Assembly (NCBI GenBank): GCA_050084515.1 | Contig: CM114274.1 | Span: 39,866,001-39,930,000 of the forward strand | Direction: 5' to 3' | Length of the DNA: 64,000 bases | Origin: Blasia pusilla | Taxonomy: Eukaryota > Marchantiophyta > Marchantiopsida > Blasiales | Shown here: one piece after another, positions 22,248 to 34,621 of the stretch | Position numbering within the stretch: the first letter of the stretch is position 1 | Layout: every line of letters begins with the position of its first letter | Notes under the pieces: model-generated | The model's database searches: none | Told to the model about the DNA's origin: nothing | What the model saw: only the letters and a program-made list of their open reading frames with translations | Program-made: the position numbers and the translations under genes

Positions 22248-23662
22248 TTAATCTGTACTTATATACACAAGATCAATTTCTCCTGCAAGCACTTTCTCTC
22301 TGATAAAATGATAGTGCATCTCAACATGCTTTGTACGAGCATGAAACACAGGGTTATTAGCAAGCTTGATCCTACTAATATTGTGTGCATATATTACACT
22401 AAGTCCTAAGTTACTAACATCAATCTCAACAAATAATTGATGAAGCCACACCGCCTCACATGTTGCATTGGTTGCTCCTCTGTACTCAGCCTGTATTGAA
22501 GATAAAGCGATTGTAGGTTGCTTCTTTGAAGCCTAAAGTAAATGAATAACCAGATGTGGAGTGTCGATCAGGCACGTTTCTTGCCCAATTAGCATCTATG
22601 AATCCTTAAAATTGAAAACCCGGAGAAGGTTCAAATTGAAGCCCGAATTGAATAGAGAATTTCACATACCGCATAATCCTCCTCACAGCATCAAGGTGAG
22701 GTTATCGTGGTGCTTGCATAAACTGGCTCACTAGGCCAACAACATAGCTCAAATCTGGTCTCGTTATAGTTAGATAGATCAAACTTCCAGCCATGCGCCT
22801 GTACATATTACAATCTGCAAGCAACTCTCCTTCATCCACTCTTAGCTTCACACTAAGGTCCAACGGTGTAGAGATTGGCTTACAAGCTGTCATACCATAT
22901 TTTGAAAGCATATGAAGAGCATATTGTCGTTGTAGTAACCACATGCTCTCTCCAACCTTGATAAACTCAATACCAAGGAAGTACTTGAGTTATCCCAAGT
23001 CCCTTATATCAAATTCTGCTTGTAACTTAAGCTTGACTTGTTGTACCATTTCTTCAATACTCCCAGTAATCAGGAGATTGTCAACATACAACACAATGAG
23101 AACCGTATCATCTTGTCCTCTCAAGATATATAACGGGGAGTCAAAATCACATATCCTAAAATCCAACACTTATAGGATATATGTAATCTTGCCATACCAA
23201 GCTCTTGGAGCTTGTTTGAGCCCGTATAGAGCTTTTTCAACCTGCATACGCGGAATGGAAACTTGGGATGCTTGTATCCATATGGATGAGTCATATATAC
23301 CTCCTCGTATAGTCTCCATTTAAGAAGACTTTCTTGACATCTATGTGATGTAATCTCCACTTCTTACTTACTATTGTTGCAACCACTGTTCAGGTAGTCA
23401 CCATCTTTGTAACAGGGCTAAATGTTTTCTCATAATCGATGTCATATGGTTGTGCATAGCCCTTAGCCACCAATCTCGCTTTATATCTGTTAATTATACC
23501 ATCTTGATTGCGCTTGATTTTGTAAACCCATTTACAACCAATAGCTTTCTTATCGGAAGGTATATCAACCAGCTCCCATGTCTGTTGATGTCTTAATGCA
23601 GCAAGCTCTTCATCCATAGCTTCAATCCATTCGACTTTACTTGCAGCTTCTTCAAGCTGCAA
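22248..23662 (-). pseudogene. copia reverse transcriptase and RNase H
   Basis: The opening block is clear (WIEAMDEELAALRHQQTWEL, CKWVYKIKRNQDG, YKARLVAKGYAQ). The palm is broken by stops and frameshifts, and the catalytic loop on the minus strand near 23083 reads YVDN instead of YVDD. RNase H pieces follow: YALHMLSKYGMTACKPISTP, MAGSLIYLTITRPDLSYVVG and, at the end, TKHVEMHYHFIREKV. The loss of an RT aspartate alone would abolish cDNA synthesis. Confidence 0.85.
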
Positions 23663-23765
23663 GTAAAGTCGGCTCTTGTTCCTGAAGGATAGTCATCATA
23701 TATGCATGATGTGTTGCAAGAAAACCTTCATTTAGAGATTTATGAACTGCATGTGTAACTCTACT

Positions 23766-25043
23766 TCATCTACAAAGTTGTTGTTTAGAGGTAGATGCCT
23801 CTGACACTTGACTCGAGCTGTGACTAGTATTTACAGACTGAATATATACTCTTCCCGTCCATGGACTCACAGATTTAACTGGTGAATCTAGGACCTCTCC
23901 TAATCCTGCACTAGTACTTGGGGAAGTTGAAGACAATGTGTGTTGGTTTACAGTCATATTCTCCCCCTCAACAGACAAGTTTAGAGGTGGAATAGGCTCA
24001 GATGGAGCATACCATGACTTTAGCTCATCAAAGACAACATCACGACTAATAATAAGCTGTCTAGAGGATGGAATGTAGCACTTATACTCCTTAGTTCCAT
24101 CCGCATAGCCAATGAAGATACATCTTTCAGACTTGGGGTATAATTTTTGATGTCTCTCAGAAGCAACATGAGCATAACAAATACAGCCAAATACTTTCAA
24201 GAAGGAGAAATCAGGTTTATTTCCTATGAAGACTTCGAATGGAGTTTTATCATGAACTCGTACTGTTGGAGTTCGGTTGATTAAGAAGATTGCACACGCT
24301 ACAGCCTTTACCCAATACACCTTAGGCATGTTCTCCTCATTCAGCATAGCTCGTGCCGCTTCAACAATATGTCGATTCTTCCTCTCAGCCATTTCATTTT
24401 GTTGTGGAGTGTAATGGCAAGTTACTTGACGTTGAATGCCATTCTAACGTAAATAATCCTCAAAATGTTTTGAAAGATATTCTCCTCCTGCATCACATCG
24501 CAATTTCAAAATGTGTTCTCTAGTCTGCTTCTTTGCTAGAACTCTAAATTTTTGGAACACTAAGAATATCTCTAACTTGGCTTTCAGAAAGTATACCCAT
24601 ATATACCTAAAGAAGTCATCAATAAATGAAATAAAATACTGGCAACCGCTAAGGCTATGTTGTGATGTTATCCACACATCATTATGGATCAACTCCAATA
24701 TCCTGGATGCTCTTCTACCTTCCTTTGGAAAAAAAAATCTAGCTTGTTTTCCAAATTGGCAAGCAGGACATACCTCTAACGTAGCAGGACTCGCTAATTT
24801 AGGGAGTCCTTTTACTATATTAGATGATGAAAGACTCCGTAATCTTTGAAGATTCATATGTCCAATTCTTTTATGCCACACATTTAGATTTGTGACTTGT
24901 TGGCCAATTTGACCATACATTGTTGTTTGAATCTCTGGCATAGAAACATCTAATTTGAGTATTCCGCCTAATCTAGTTCCTTTGGCTATCGTAGTCTGGT
25001 CATCCATTATTTCAATGAAACAACCATCTGCGTTAAACTTCAT
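23766..25043 (-). pseudogene. copia integrase
   Basis: The GAG-pre-integrase motif WHKRIGHMNLQRLRSL and CPACQFGKQ (HHCC zinc domain) are followed by the core: HNDVW (first Asp), CDAGGEYLSKHFEDYLR (second Asp; usual SDNGGE) and EMAERKNRHIVEAARAML (Glu). The C-terminal FLKVFGCICYAH and RCIFIGYADGTKEYKCY blocks are present. A stop near 24444 splits the core from EMAERK. Family role: cDNA insertion. Confidence 0.88.
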
Positions 25044-25409
25044 TTGATAAACCTCTTCTACTATCTATCCTACAGAGATCATGTTTCTTGCAATGATAGG
25101 AACATAAAGAATATTTCCAAGAGCACAAAGATCATCTAATGTTATTGGAACTTTATCGGTATGCATGATATGATATTGAGTGTTATCTCCTGTCAGCACT
25201 ATCACCGGCTCCAAACTACTGAACCATTTAGCTTATGAGGTCATGTGATTTGATGCACCAGAGTAAATGTACTAATCTGCTGTCGAGTCTTTCTTGACCA
25301 TTGCTCCCATATGATGAGTCATGACCAATAGATGCTCCGTTAGTGAATGTCATTGTTCTTGGTATTGCTCTTGGTGTGGTTGCTCCATATAGTTTTGTTG
25401 ATGTAAGCC

Positions 25410-26015
25410 TCATGTTCTCATATCTGCCTTCTTCTTGAAGCAAAATTTTGCTTTGTGACCCTTTATCCCACAGTAATTGCAAGATCCAAGGATCATATGC
25501 TGCTGACCTCGACCCCAACCGTTTCCACGATCATCACCTTGTGATTGTGTCTGATATTGGTTCGTAGTTGATTGAGTGACATTATATTGAGTGCCTCTTC
25601 CTCCAGATGCTAAATATCCACCACGACCACAGAAGTTTCTGCCTCGACCCGTGCCTGTGTTTGATCCATAAACTGCAAATAGATCACTCTCTTGCAAACT
25701 AGGCGAGCTACCGCTACCTACTAGGCGCATCTCTTCACTGATTAACAGTGAGACTAACTCTTGAAAGGTTAGATACTTCTCTCTCATAGAGATAGAGGTC
25801 TCAAAGGACTTGTAATCCTTTGGAAGGCCTTGAAGAATGAACAAAATCATATCATCGTCTTCTATTGTCACTCCAATGTTATTCAACTGATCAACAATAT
25901 ATCTGATACTCAAAATATAATCATTGATGCTCAGCAATCCTCCCCTCACTTTGTCCAATTGGTGTTTTAATTGAAGCGTACTGGCCTTTGTAGATGTGTG
26001 GAACAGCTTTTCCAA
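25410..26015 (-). pseudogene. copia gag with zinc knuckle
   Basis: About 200 codons remain open. The UBN2-type gag core is visible (LKHQLDKVRGGLLSINDYI, DDDMILFILQGLPKDYKSF, FQELVSLLISEEMRL), followed by a Gly/Arg/Gln-rich linker and an intact CNYCGIKGHKAKFC knuckle (CX2CX4HX4C). The N-terminal ~100 codons between 26.0 and 26.3 kb are out of frame or missing. Family role: RNA binding and particle formation. Confidence 0.85.
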
Positions 26016-26355
26016 CGCATCCCAGGCCTCTTTCGGAATATCAACATCTTGAATATGACCTATAATTGGCGAACTGATCGTTATTGAAATGTAGTGGATT
26101 ACTTACCTTGCTTGTTTGTTCCAGGCGTGAACATTCAAGTGTGTTGAGTTATCTTCTAGCCGTTGCAAACTCAGATGGCTAAATCGACCGAGAAAGCCCT
26201 AAAAAATGCCTCCAAAGTTTTATCACCGCCAAAGCTCCACATGAAATATGCACCCACTGAGCTCTGAACAAATTTTCTTTCCCCCAAACTGAAGTTGTGC
26301 CTTCTCTTGCCTCTCTTCTCTCCTCAAATACCAAGTCAAGTGATGTTCTCCCATT

Positions 26356-26367
26356 GCTCTGATACCA
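26356..26367 (-). promoter_or_regulatory. Primer-binding site (tRNA-iMet)
   Basis: Minus strand TGGTATCAGAGC, adjacent to the 5' LTR with no gap. This is the complement of the 3' end of initiator methionine tRNA, the common primer of plant LTR retrotransposons. Confidence 0.93.
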
Positions 26368-26680
26368 TGTGGAAAACTGCTAAAGAAGCATAACTGGTGG
26401 GAAACGGTTCTCACACTCACACAACGCCATAGAGAATGAAATTTGCAATGAGAGAAATGAGTGGCGGTTGGTCCCCTTCTCAATTATATAGGGTATGTAA
26501 AAGCAACCCTAACCCTAATCTTAACCATAGTCTCGAGTTAGACTTTCTGTGATTACTTAACCCTAGTTAAGATAATCGTGCTTAACTGACTAATCAAGAT
26601 TAAGCTTCCCTACTTCGTGTGAGTCCCAAATGTAGCAGTTCAGGTGTCTCATGAGTTTGACTGTGACTCAATCTTCAATA
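26368..26680 (-). repeat. 5' LTR of the copia element
   Basis: Same length as its partner (313 bp) with scattered substitutions. It ends CCACA directly against the primer-binding site, and CTTAC follows its outer edge as target-site duplication. Confidence 0.95.
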
Positions 26681-26685
26681 CTTAC

Positions 26686-29600
26686 CCCTTGAGAGTTTCA
26701 AAGAGAACATTTGAAAGGAAGGTGGTAAAGGTAGTAGGCCTAAGAGCCAACTCAAGCGTTTAGAGCTTTCCCAATGCAGGGGATGCTTGTATCACTTTGT
26801 TGTAATATCCCCTCATACAAGGCATGGTTGCATGTTGATCAAGTTTCTTCAACCCAAACACATTGACAAAGCTGATAATATTTGTCATGGAGATCTGGAT
26901 AGGACATCTTCGGTTGCCAATGCCAATATTGCTCCAAAATTGAGCTCTACATGTCGAGACTTTGTAGAACCTTTGCTCCGGGTCAATATTAGTCCCCACC
27001 ATATTATGAGAATGCATACCAAGTGGATCACAAATCACATGGGAGACAAAGCCAATGGATCCTACACTCTTGCAAGGGATGCTATGCTTCGACATCAAGA
27101 CTCCGCTGCGTCGCCCTTCGCTTCAGCGCCAGTACCCAGGCCAAGCTATCATCTTCTAGATTTTTCCTCGGTTGCATCGCCCTTCCCTTGAGGATGAGTA
27201 CCCAAGCCAAGCTATGATCCAGGGACTCTTCCCCTACTGTGCATCCATCTCTCGCAGCCTGGTTGTATTTTCACACGCCAATCCGACCGATTCCACGTAT
27301 TTCAGCTGTGGCCGTGTGCGTCGCCTCTGATTCTGTCTTCTTTGGGGACTTCCATCTTCATCGTCTGTAACCAATCCAGAAGGCGAGTGTCACTCAGATT
27401 GCCCATCCGTAAACTCGGCGTTGCGCATAGATTAGAGGAATTCGATATGCGTGTGGACTACAAACACCGGCCAATCTTCACTTTGTGTATGTTTGTGTCT
27501 ATACTATTACTCGTGGGCCATCGGGTGATTATACTATTTTCTTGACTTGCTGTAATATTTTTCTTTCTTGCTGAACTATTCTTGCGGGGCACCAAGAATT
27601 TTTTTAATAGAAGAAAGTTGGGCAGGATGATTCTTATAATCCTCTATCATGCTTCACATTATCTCCGTAGAGAAGAACGGATATGAAGGCCGACAGTCAT
27701 CGTTAGTGATGATGAACGTGGTCCAGTGTTATAAGTGAAGCACCGATCACGAGTTGAAGGAATGTGAAATACAAGAATCATCGTTAATGATGATGAACGT
27801 CGTCCAGTGTTATGAGTGAAACACCAATTTTCACGAGTTTTAGAAACTTTCCAGTGCCTGAGATAGCCCAAGAAGACAAAAGTTCGGGTGTTTTCAAAGA
27901 CTCAAAGGAAAAGAGCCCACACATGTCAATTAAATAATATATGTTGTAAAAGATAGGTATCATATGGGGAATGGTTATGAAATGTGAGATTCCAAGGAAT
28001 GTGAAGTACAAGAATCCAAGAGAAACTATGAAACGCAAGAATTCGAAGCAAGATACGTGGGAGAAATGAATTTGGGTCAAGAATGTGAGGCATAGTAGCA
28101 AGAGTCTAGAGCTCACCAAGGTGATTGGGCGAGGTATGAGAAGGGCTGATCTTACTATAAAAGGTCGCATCTTCCTTATTCGAGAGAGATTTGCAGACGA
28201 TTTCAGTGCTATGTAAATATGCAGAGCATAGCGACAAGTTTCAATCATATCCGGAGAGATTCCATGGATCATCTTTTAGAAAAGTCGTTGGTCATCTCGT
28301 AAGAGAACTTGCAAATTGTTTTCCATGACTTTGGTTCAGATTCTTGTGTTTCACATTTTCTACACGAATTCTCGCGTCACGATTTGTGTTGGAATTCCTT
28401 TGTTTACTTCGAATGCTCGATTGGTGTTCCACAACTTATAGTTGACTCTCAATGACGTTCAATGATGACACTCAAATTTCAAGTATGTGCTAATCTATTC
28501 TTGATGTTGATCCCCTATAATATGACGTTGGCACCATTTTTAGAATCCGAGCTCACCCAATTTAGATTTATCAAAACCTAGACCTAATGTAATGCAAGTC
28601 TAACAAACGTAGATCTTTGAAACATATCTCATACAAACCTAGACCTTTTGAAACATAACTCTTATAAATCTTAACCTCTTTGAGACATACATCTAGTATA
28701 GTCTAGGAGTACTTGTGCTAAGTTTATGGAGTCGCCTTCCTCGTTGCCATAATAATCAAAACCAATATTTTTAACACTAGCAAGTATTTTATATGCTCCA
28801 ATTCAACCAACAATTGATCTCGACCCATACTCCACCACAACCTATCACCAAGTACACACTCTCTTCCATGATTCAAGTTTAGTCCTTACTACCAATTGTG
28901 ATTAGATAACATAATTCTAATCAATATGGACGAAATCGATAAAAAACCCAACGTGTAGTTGTTGTTAGTTGGCTTACACACACAAGTCATCACCTTTAGA
29001 CATATTATAGTGGGTAAGGGAGTATTTTTCATAAATAGTAAAATAAGATTTAGAACTTACCCATAATAGCAAATTTTCAAATGGTTTCTAAATGGGCTTG
29101 AACCAAAGACAAATTTGTTCTAGCATATTACCGTACTCCCTGATAGATCATCCATGACTTATTGGACTCGACTTCCAATTTCCATCAAAAGAGCTACACA
29201 AGAACTGATTGTTCCATTATAAAAGATGTGACACGTGTAATTGCAAGGAAGGCCTTTAGGCTCTCTAGTATCGTCGTTTATGCCCCTATTGAAGTCATGA
29301 AAAAGAAAATACTATAGACGCAAATGCGGAGTGTTTTGCATGTGGACTACCAAAAACCTAATCATGAGAATGTGTTTTCTACAAGTGCCACACATACCAC
29401 ATTGACTGATGGACTTTGGTAAATTTTCCTTCAAGATTATGCCATTGCATTTCAATTTGATCATATGCTTTGCATCTTGCATCCCCTGTGGAAAGTTGGA
29501 CTAGATTTGAACATCGGATCCCATGGTGATTCTTGGTTGGGAGCACAGCCTAGTGCATTTGATCCCCAAAGGAATCCTAGACACATTATCATGTCAAAAC

Positions 29601-29764
29601 CATGTTAAGCTTGTTGAGCTTTCCTAGCGTAAAATGATCAATAAACATTCACCTCCTTGCACGCACTTGTATGCATTTTTCAATAAAAGATACAATCTTT
29701 ACTTGGCTAAGAGTATGCACATAAGTAGAGGACGTTGCAGCAGAAACAATTTCAAAAATAGATC
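26686..29764. other. Intergenic, no gene recognised
   Basis: No protein family or RNA gene recognised. Words such as AAGGAATGTGAAATACAAGAAT recur between 27750 and 28050. A 162-codon minus frame at 27784-28272 is hydrophobic and overlaps local repeats, so I do not treat it as a gene. A separate duplication at 27697 is listed. Confidence 0.45.
27697..27850 (+). repeat. Tandem duplication, ~81 bp period
   Basis: TCATCGTTAGTGATGATGAACG, then CCAGTGTTATAAGTGAA, begins at 27697; a diverged copy (TCATCGTTAATGATGATGAACG in part) begins at 27778. Two units only. Confidence 0.75.
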
Positions 29765-29769
29765 AAAGT

Positions 29770-30411
29770 TGTCTTGCGCATACACATCCCTATACAACAT
29801 ACATCGTTGTCACCGAACATACACATAAACACGCACGATCCCATGCTAACTCATGGCATCCAAACATCGAGACAAGAAGTACCAAAATATCTCCAATAAA
29901 ATAAGATCAAATCTCTCTCACAACACTATAGTTCTCACATGTGTGCACTCTCACATGTCTCTCTCAATGTCAAACCAAACCCACTCTCCTAATGAGAGGC
30001 TTGGGTTACACACAAGGCAAGCAAGACCATAGCTCCGCCGCCTCATGCCAAGAGGTTCAACAAAGAGAGAATGAGCTCTCAAGTTCACTCTCCTGAGGTA
30101 TACCCCTCCCCTCTCCCAAACTCTTTCCACGGTAATCTATGCTCCCAAGTCACCTCCTTGGATCTTGACTTGATGTAGGAGATCAAGGGCCACTTAACAA
30201 AAATAGAAAGTCGATCATATACTCAAAATGGTACTTACCTAAAATAGTAAGTTTCTCAATATGGCTCCAAATGAGCCGAAACGAAGGGGAAACCTGCTCT
30301 CTCAGATTTCCCGAGGCGTCAACACGCCATCCTCGACCCACTGAGCCTGTCCTCTACTACTCACAAAGGTGCACTACTAGATCTCACCGATCTATCCTAA
30401 AAGAGGTGACA
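29770..30411 (-). repeat. Solo LTR of the gypsy copy 1 type
   Basis: The minus strand matches copy 1's LTR from TGTCAC (7196) to GACA (7836) with scattered differences, 642 bp against 641. The flanks on the plus strand are AAAGT (29765-29769) and AAAGC (30412-30416), a 4/5 match that could be a mutated target-site duplication. No internal element sequence adjoins, so this is a recombination-derived solo LTR. It lacks the leading ~125 bp repeat of the copy 1 LTR. Confidence 0.82.
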
Positions 30412-30416
30412 AAAGC

Positions 30417-32057
30417 AAAAAGTAAAGAAATGAGATCAAGGGAAGAGTTCTTGAACCCTGCACCCTCCGCCACGATTCAACAGTGGCTCCTTTTCTATAT
30501 ACATCAAATCATGGATTTGAAAACATATTCAAGACTCCATGGAAAATGTTAACACGCCTTTTTTTCTAGCAAACCTTGAAAGTTGTATATTAAGAAGTTA
30601 AGAAGAACTGGATAATCTTGTAATGAATGTTGAGGCCTCAAGGGTTAAGGAGTGCCTTCCATTCCCCTTGTTTGCCACCACTACCCATCCATGTGAAGCC
30701 AAAGAAGTCAACATATGACTATGCATTTAATAATCTACCCACTCTCCAGATGCAAAACCTAGTGGTTTCTATTTTAGAAGTGGAGTAAAATCTTTACTAA
30801 AAGGAGTACTTAGTCTTCTTGGTCATCCTAAACAAAACAGTTTCATGTTCATCGCTATTTTTTGCTAGATAGTCTCTATCTCCAAGTGGGGATTTTAAGG
30901 GTTTTGCAATAGTAGAGAACTAGTCATTTCCAAGGACTATACGAAACCTATTTCATAGTTAATAAGAAATCAAGAAGAATAAGAATTTTGTTCATTGCAT
31001 TCATACCTTCATGTGGGCATCACACTCATTCATACATGGACTATGGAGATAGAGCTCTAGGTTTTCTACTTGTTGAATGATATTCTTTATATACCTTATC
31101 TTTTAAAAAGTAGAGTTCGAGCTTGAAGGAATGACATCAATATGAAAATCCAACTAGATTATCCATGGCTATATAGGTTTTATATCTACTTATTACATGG
31201 TAGAATTGCATCCTCTCGTTAATGTAGGCATGGCATGTAGAGATTCTAGTATGAATGCTTTCCTGTACTTGGACTAATGTTTTTCTAGATAGAGTCAACA
31301 AGAACTAAACCTCTATCTACATCCAACTTGAGTGAGAAGTCTTTTTTTTGGAAGAGGTGGTTGGCTAGGCGAAGGTAGAAAAAAGATCTTATCTCTGCCA
31401 AGGCACAAAAGCATGTTAGGTTCATTTTTGGTAACCCTCTTGACACCCCTTCATAACAAGACCTACTTATCATTTGGAAGGACAAGTAATCTCACAAGCC
31501 AAACTTGCGACTTGGTCATGTTTAGCCACGGATTCTCACTATATTAAGGTCCGTCAACTCTATTATCGGCCTTGCACCAACCATCTACTGTCATGGATTG
31601 GATTAAGGGATTTCAAGGTTGTTGATTCCACCCTCCTACGCAAAAATCCATTGAGTGGACCTGACAAAGACACCTACTTGCATTATAAATCCACCATTCA
31701 CCAAATGGGAGTTGTTTGAACATGCAAGTATTGAACTCTACCCTTGGCTTTCATGATCCCAAATTTTTACTATCATCTAAACATCTACTTTGTTGTACTT
31801 GACGCTAACTAGAATGTCCCTTATATTAGTTTTTTTTTAAAGCTATTCCAAGTGTTACCCTTCCTTGGACGTGTTTGTTACCTAAACTCTTTTGAAAGCT
31901 TCTTTCCACATTTTACTTTGCTCAATGTGATCCTAACCAGAGTGTCCCTTGGCTATTTCCAAGTGCACTCTTGATCTTCTACTTTCATGCACATGTTTGT
32001 AATTTCACAAGTTTTTTTTATGCTTCTTTCCAAATTCAACTTTTCTTAATTTGGTTG
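30417..32057. other. Intergenic, no gene recognised
   Basis: AT-rich DNA without a recognisable gene or repeat. Short frames (for example 31285-31485 minus) show no family motif. Confidence 0.45.
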
Positions 32058-32058
32058 T

Positions 32059-32696
32059 AACGTGGACGTGGTGGTAGAGGACCACCACCAGCCAGAGGAG
32101 ATGGAGCAGGAGCACCCGAGCCGACACTTCTCTCATGCATCGATCAGTTGGAGCAGAGGATTGCTGCCATGATGATGATGCAGCTTAGGGAAGGCATAGA
32201 GCTGCGAGCAACTAGTGTGACTCCAACTTCTACCTCTTACCCTGACCCGGGTGAGGATCTCGCCAATATGGGATTTATGTGTAGTGCAGCCCAGGTTGAG
32301 GCAGCTGCAATGGTGACTCGGGGTGCTGCGAGAGGCACCGAGCCATCGAGAGATGGAGTTGAGATTGACCCACCAGAGGGGACCGATGGGCGGCAGGCGA
32401 GGGTTCCACAGTCATTCACATTGTCAGAGGCACTACACGCACCATCTATGGTGCCTCGACGACCAGCCGTGCCTACAGCTCAAGCACCTACGTCGACGTC
32501 ACGAGGAATTGGAGTGAAAACTCCTATGCCGGCTCGTGTGGAGTCAGTGTCGACCATAATGTTGGAGGTGGCTATGAGAGTGAGTCAGACTCCACTATTT
32601 TCTGCCATAGAGTTGGCGACGTTGGGAGTTGGACCAGCTGAGGTGTTTCGGTTGGCCACCACGTTGTGTGAGCGTGGAGAGATGACTGATTCTTGA
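32059..32696 (+). pseudogene. gag C-terminal part, gypsy copy 2
   Basis: The frame from 32148 has a short helical segment (CIDQLEQRIAAMMMMQLREG) and a Pro/Ser/Thr-rich linker matching copy 1 (DLANMGFMCSAAQVEAAAMV against DLEDLGWMCGVAQMEAIEVV). The frame stops at TGA 32694-32696 just after LCERG. The zinc knuckles seen in copy 1 are absent because of 5' truncation. Confidence 0.75.
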
Positions 32697-32699
32697 TCA

Positions 32700-33560
32700 G
32701 AGGTAGTTGAGGACGTGGTGGACTTGCCCTCAGAGCCGGTGCTCGGGACTTTCCCCACAGAGTCATGGCATGCGGCGGCGGCGGCGAAGTTGGTAGATAT
32801 GCCAGCTCGACCGGCCATAGAGCGAGTAGTGGTGACACCTGGAGTAGTGTTATTGGATAACTGAGCTAGAGTATTTTGCTTGGTTAGTCCGACGAGGACA
32901 GTATACCACCCGCAGCGCGTCCTACTTGATTTGGGAGCGTGACCCTTGATGTTAGGGAAGGCGGCGTGTTTAGCGTTGGGATTACGGAAGGCTGACATTA
33001 AGCCTTGTCCCTTCCAGATACAGACCTCGATTGGGGGCGTGTCACCCACGCAGTATATGACTCGACAGGAGATAGTTGTCAGAGTCCAGCCAGAGCATGA
33101 GACGGATAGTGCTATGGTGCGCACACGTGCGATTACGACACCAATTGAGTCGTATGATGTGTTGGTGGGGAGTACAGTGTTATATCCCCTAGGATTCATC
33201 CTTGACTTCTGGGAGGAGACCGTTGCTTATCGGCCAGGATGGCGGTCAGGTAACGGCCGGATGAGTCAATTACCCGTGCAATTTACCGGACGAGGTGGTC
33301 GATCACGAGGCGAGTCTGTGACCACGTTGGCGGCTTTCACAGGTAGTCTTAGCTGGCCAGGAGAGTTGTTGGAGGGGAACGCATATGCGGAGGATGTCCT
33401 AGTAGCGGATAGTCCCACGGAGAGACAGCCCATGGCGGGTGTCTCTTCCCATGTTGGCGAGACCTCTTCACCATTGTGGGGTACGACTCGAGAGCTACAG
33501 AGGAGTGCCGATAACCTCGTGAGGCAGGCGTGGAGTGATGCTTTTATCCCGGAGCAGTGA
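32700..33560 (+). pseudogene. Aspartic protease region, gypsy copy 2
   Basis: The frame continues from gag through stops near 32863 and 32941. The active-site loop reads RVLLDLGA: again D-L-G rather than D-S/T-G (codon TTG near 32934). The second strand reads YDVLVGSTVLYPLGFILDF. After a 130-codon spacer a TGA at 33558 precedes the methyltransferase; copy 1 reads through this point in frame, so the stop is a later mutation. Confidence 0.72.
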
Positions 33561-33587
33561 GAGTCACGTGGCGATCGGGCTCTTGGC

Positions 33588-34621
33588 GTGGAGACGTTCA
33601 CCCCACTGGATACCACACGCGTTGTGTGGCAGTGCCTAGAGGAGGGTGTTAGGGTGTTAGATCTCTTCGGAGGGATTAGCACCGGATTGGTTGCAGTATT
33701 GCAGGCAGGTATACGGGTGCATCGATACCTTTATGTGGAGAGAGATGAGACCGCGCGGCGAGTATCATTACGTCACGTGGCGAGATTGGTCCAGAGGTAT
33801 CCTGAGTTGTTACCAGTATCTGCAATACGGGGATATCAGCATACACTACCCGCCGACATCTCTTTGGTGGGGGCGTAGGATCTGGATAGAGTTGGCACCA
33901 TTCATTTGGTGATTGCTGGATGGCCATGTCAGGGTCATTCATCAGCTGGCCGAGGATTTGGATTGCAGGATCCAAGGTCAGGGATGTTTTGGGAGATGTT
34001 GCGAGTAGTACGACACTTGGAGGAGAGTCAGACATGTTCTCCAACGTACATATTGGAGAACGTGCCATTGTTGGAAGACACTCGTGCACGTGTGATGACG
34101 AGTGTGTATCAGGTGAGGTCCTGGTTGGGACCTGTTGTGTTATTAGATGCGGCGAGAGTTGGATCACGTGCCCATCGTCCACGACTGTGGTGGACAATCT
34201 GATACCATCAAAGGTATTGAGTCGAGCATACGATGGAGTCCAGAGAGCACCACATCTCATAGTGGATGCTATTTTGGGCTCAGGGCGTCGATCTTAGGTG
34301 GTGACACGGGATGATAGACCACCGTTGGCCATGGCCAATAGGGTGGGGGAGTTGAGGGCAGCCTTACCTACGTTGGTGAGCTTCCCAGCAACCCATGCCT
34401 CTCGTCAAGGAGGGCCAGGCATGATTTGGGATGAGGTGACCCCAGCATTGGAGGAGCCTACAGGAGATGAGCGCGAGCGCGCCATAGGGTTCGCTACTGG
34501 TACTACGGCGGTGCCAGGGATGACTGAGGCATCCCGGAGACAGGTGTTGGGGCAGGCGATGGACCTCAACTGTCTCACATGGATAGTCAGCCTAGGTATG
34601 GCTGAGCAGAGACGGATGTGA
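33588..34621 (+). pseudogene. DNMT3-like cytosine-5 methyltransferase domain, copy 2
   Basis: About 345 codons. Motif I is LDLFGGISTGL with Asp at 33660. Motif II region is YLYVERDE. Motif IV is GWPCQGHSSAGRG with the catalytic Cys at 33927-33929. Motif VI is ENV at 34056. Motif VIII is AHRPRLWW at 34170. Motifs IX/X are ERERAIGFATG and LGQAMDLNCLTWI near 34550. Spacing and the SRAHRPRLWW block resemble DNMT3 (SAAHRARYFW type). The target-recognition region between VIII and IX is short. Breaks: TAG at 33876 and at 34295 (both CAG in copy 1), a one-base deletion near 34196, TGA at 34619. The domain lies between protease and RT in the Pol frame. Role inferred from family: de novo methylation of element or host DNA. 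Confidence 0.92.

Larger units (their letters stand above)
21834..26680 (-). mobile_element. Complete Ty1/copia retrotransposon, inactivated
   Basis: A 4847 bp element on the minus strand. Two 313 bp LTRs (21834-22146 and 26368-26680) flank the body, and the 5 bp direct repeat CTTAC abuts both outer ends (21829-21833 and 26681-26685). Internal order on the minus strand is primer site, gag with CCHC knuckle, integrase, reverse transcriptase, RNase H, polypurine tract: the copia order. The LTRs differ at a modest number of sites, so the insertion is not very recent. Coding frames carry several stops and frameshifts, and the RT catalytic motif reads YVDN. Confidence 0.97.

Noticed and set aside
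27784-28272. 162-codon minus frame
   Set aside because: Overlaps local duplications, hydrophobic low-complexity sequence, no motif.
33588-34621. Methyltransferase as a separate host gene interrupted by the retrotransposon
   Set aside because: Two diverged copies have it at the same Pol position and in the Pol frame, with no introns.
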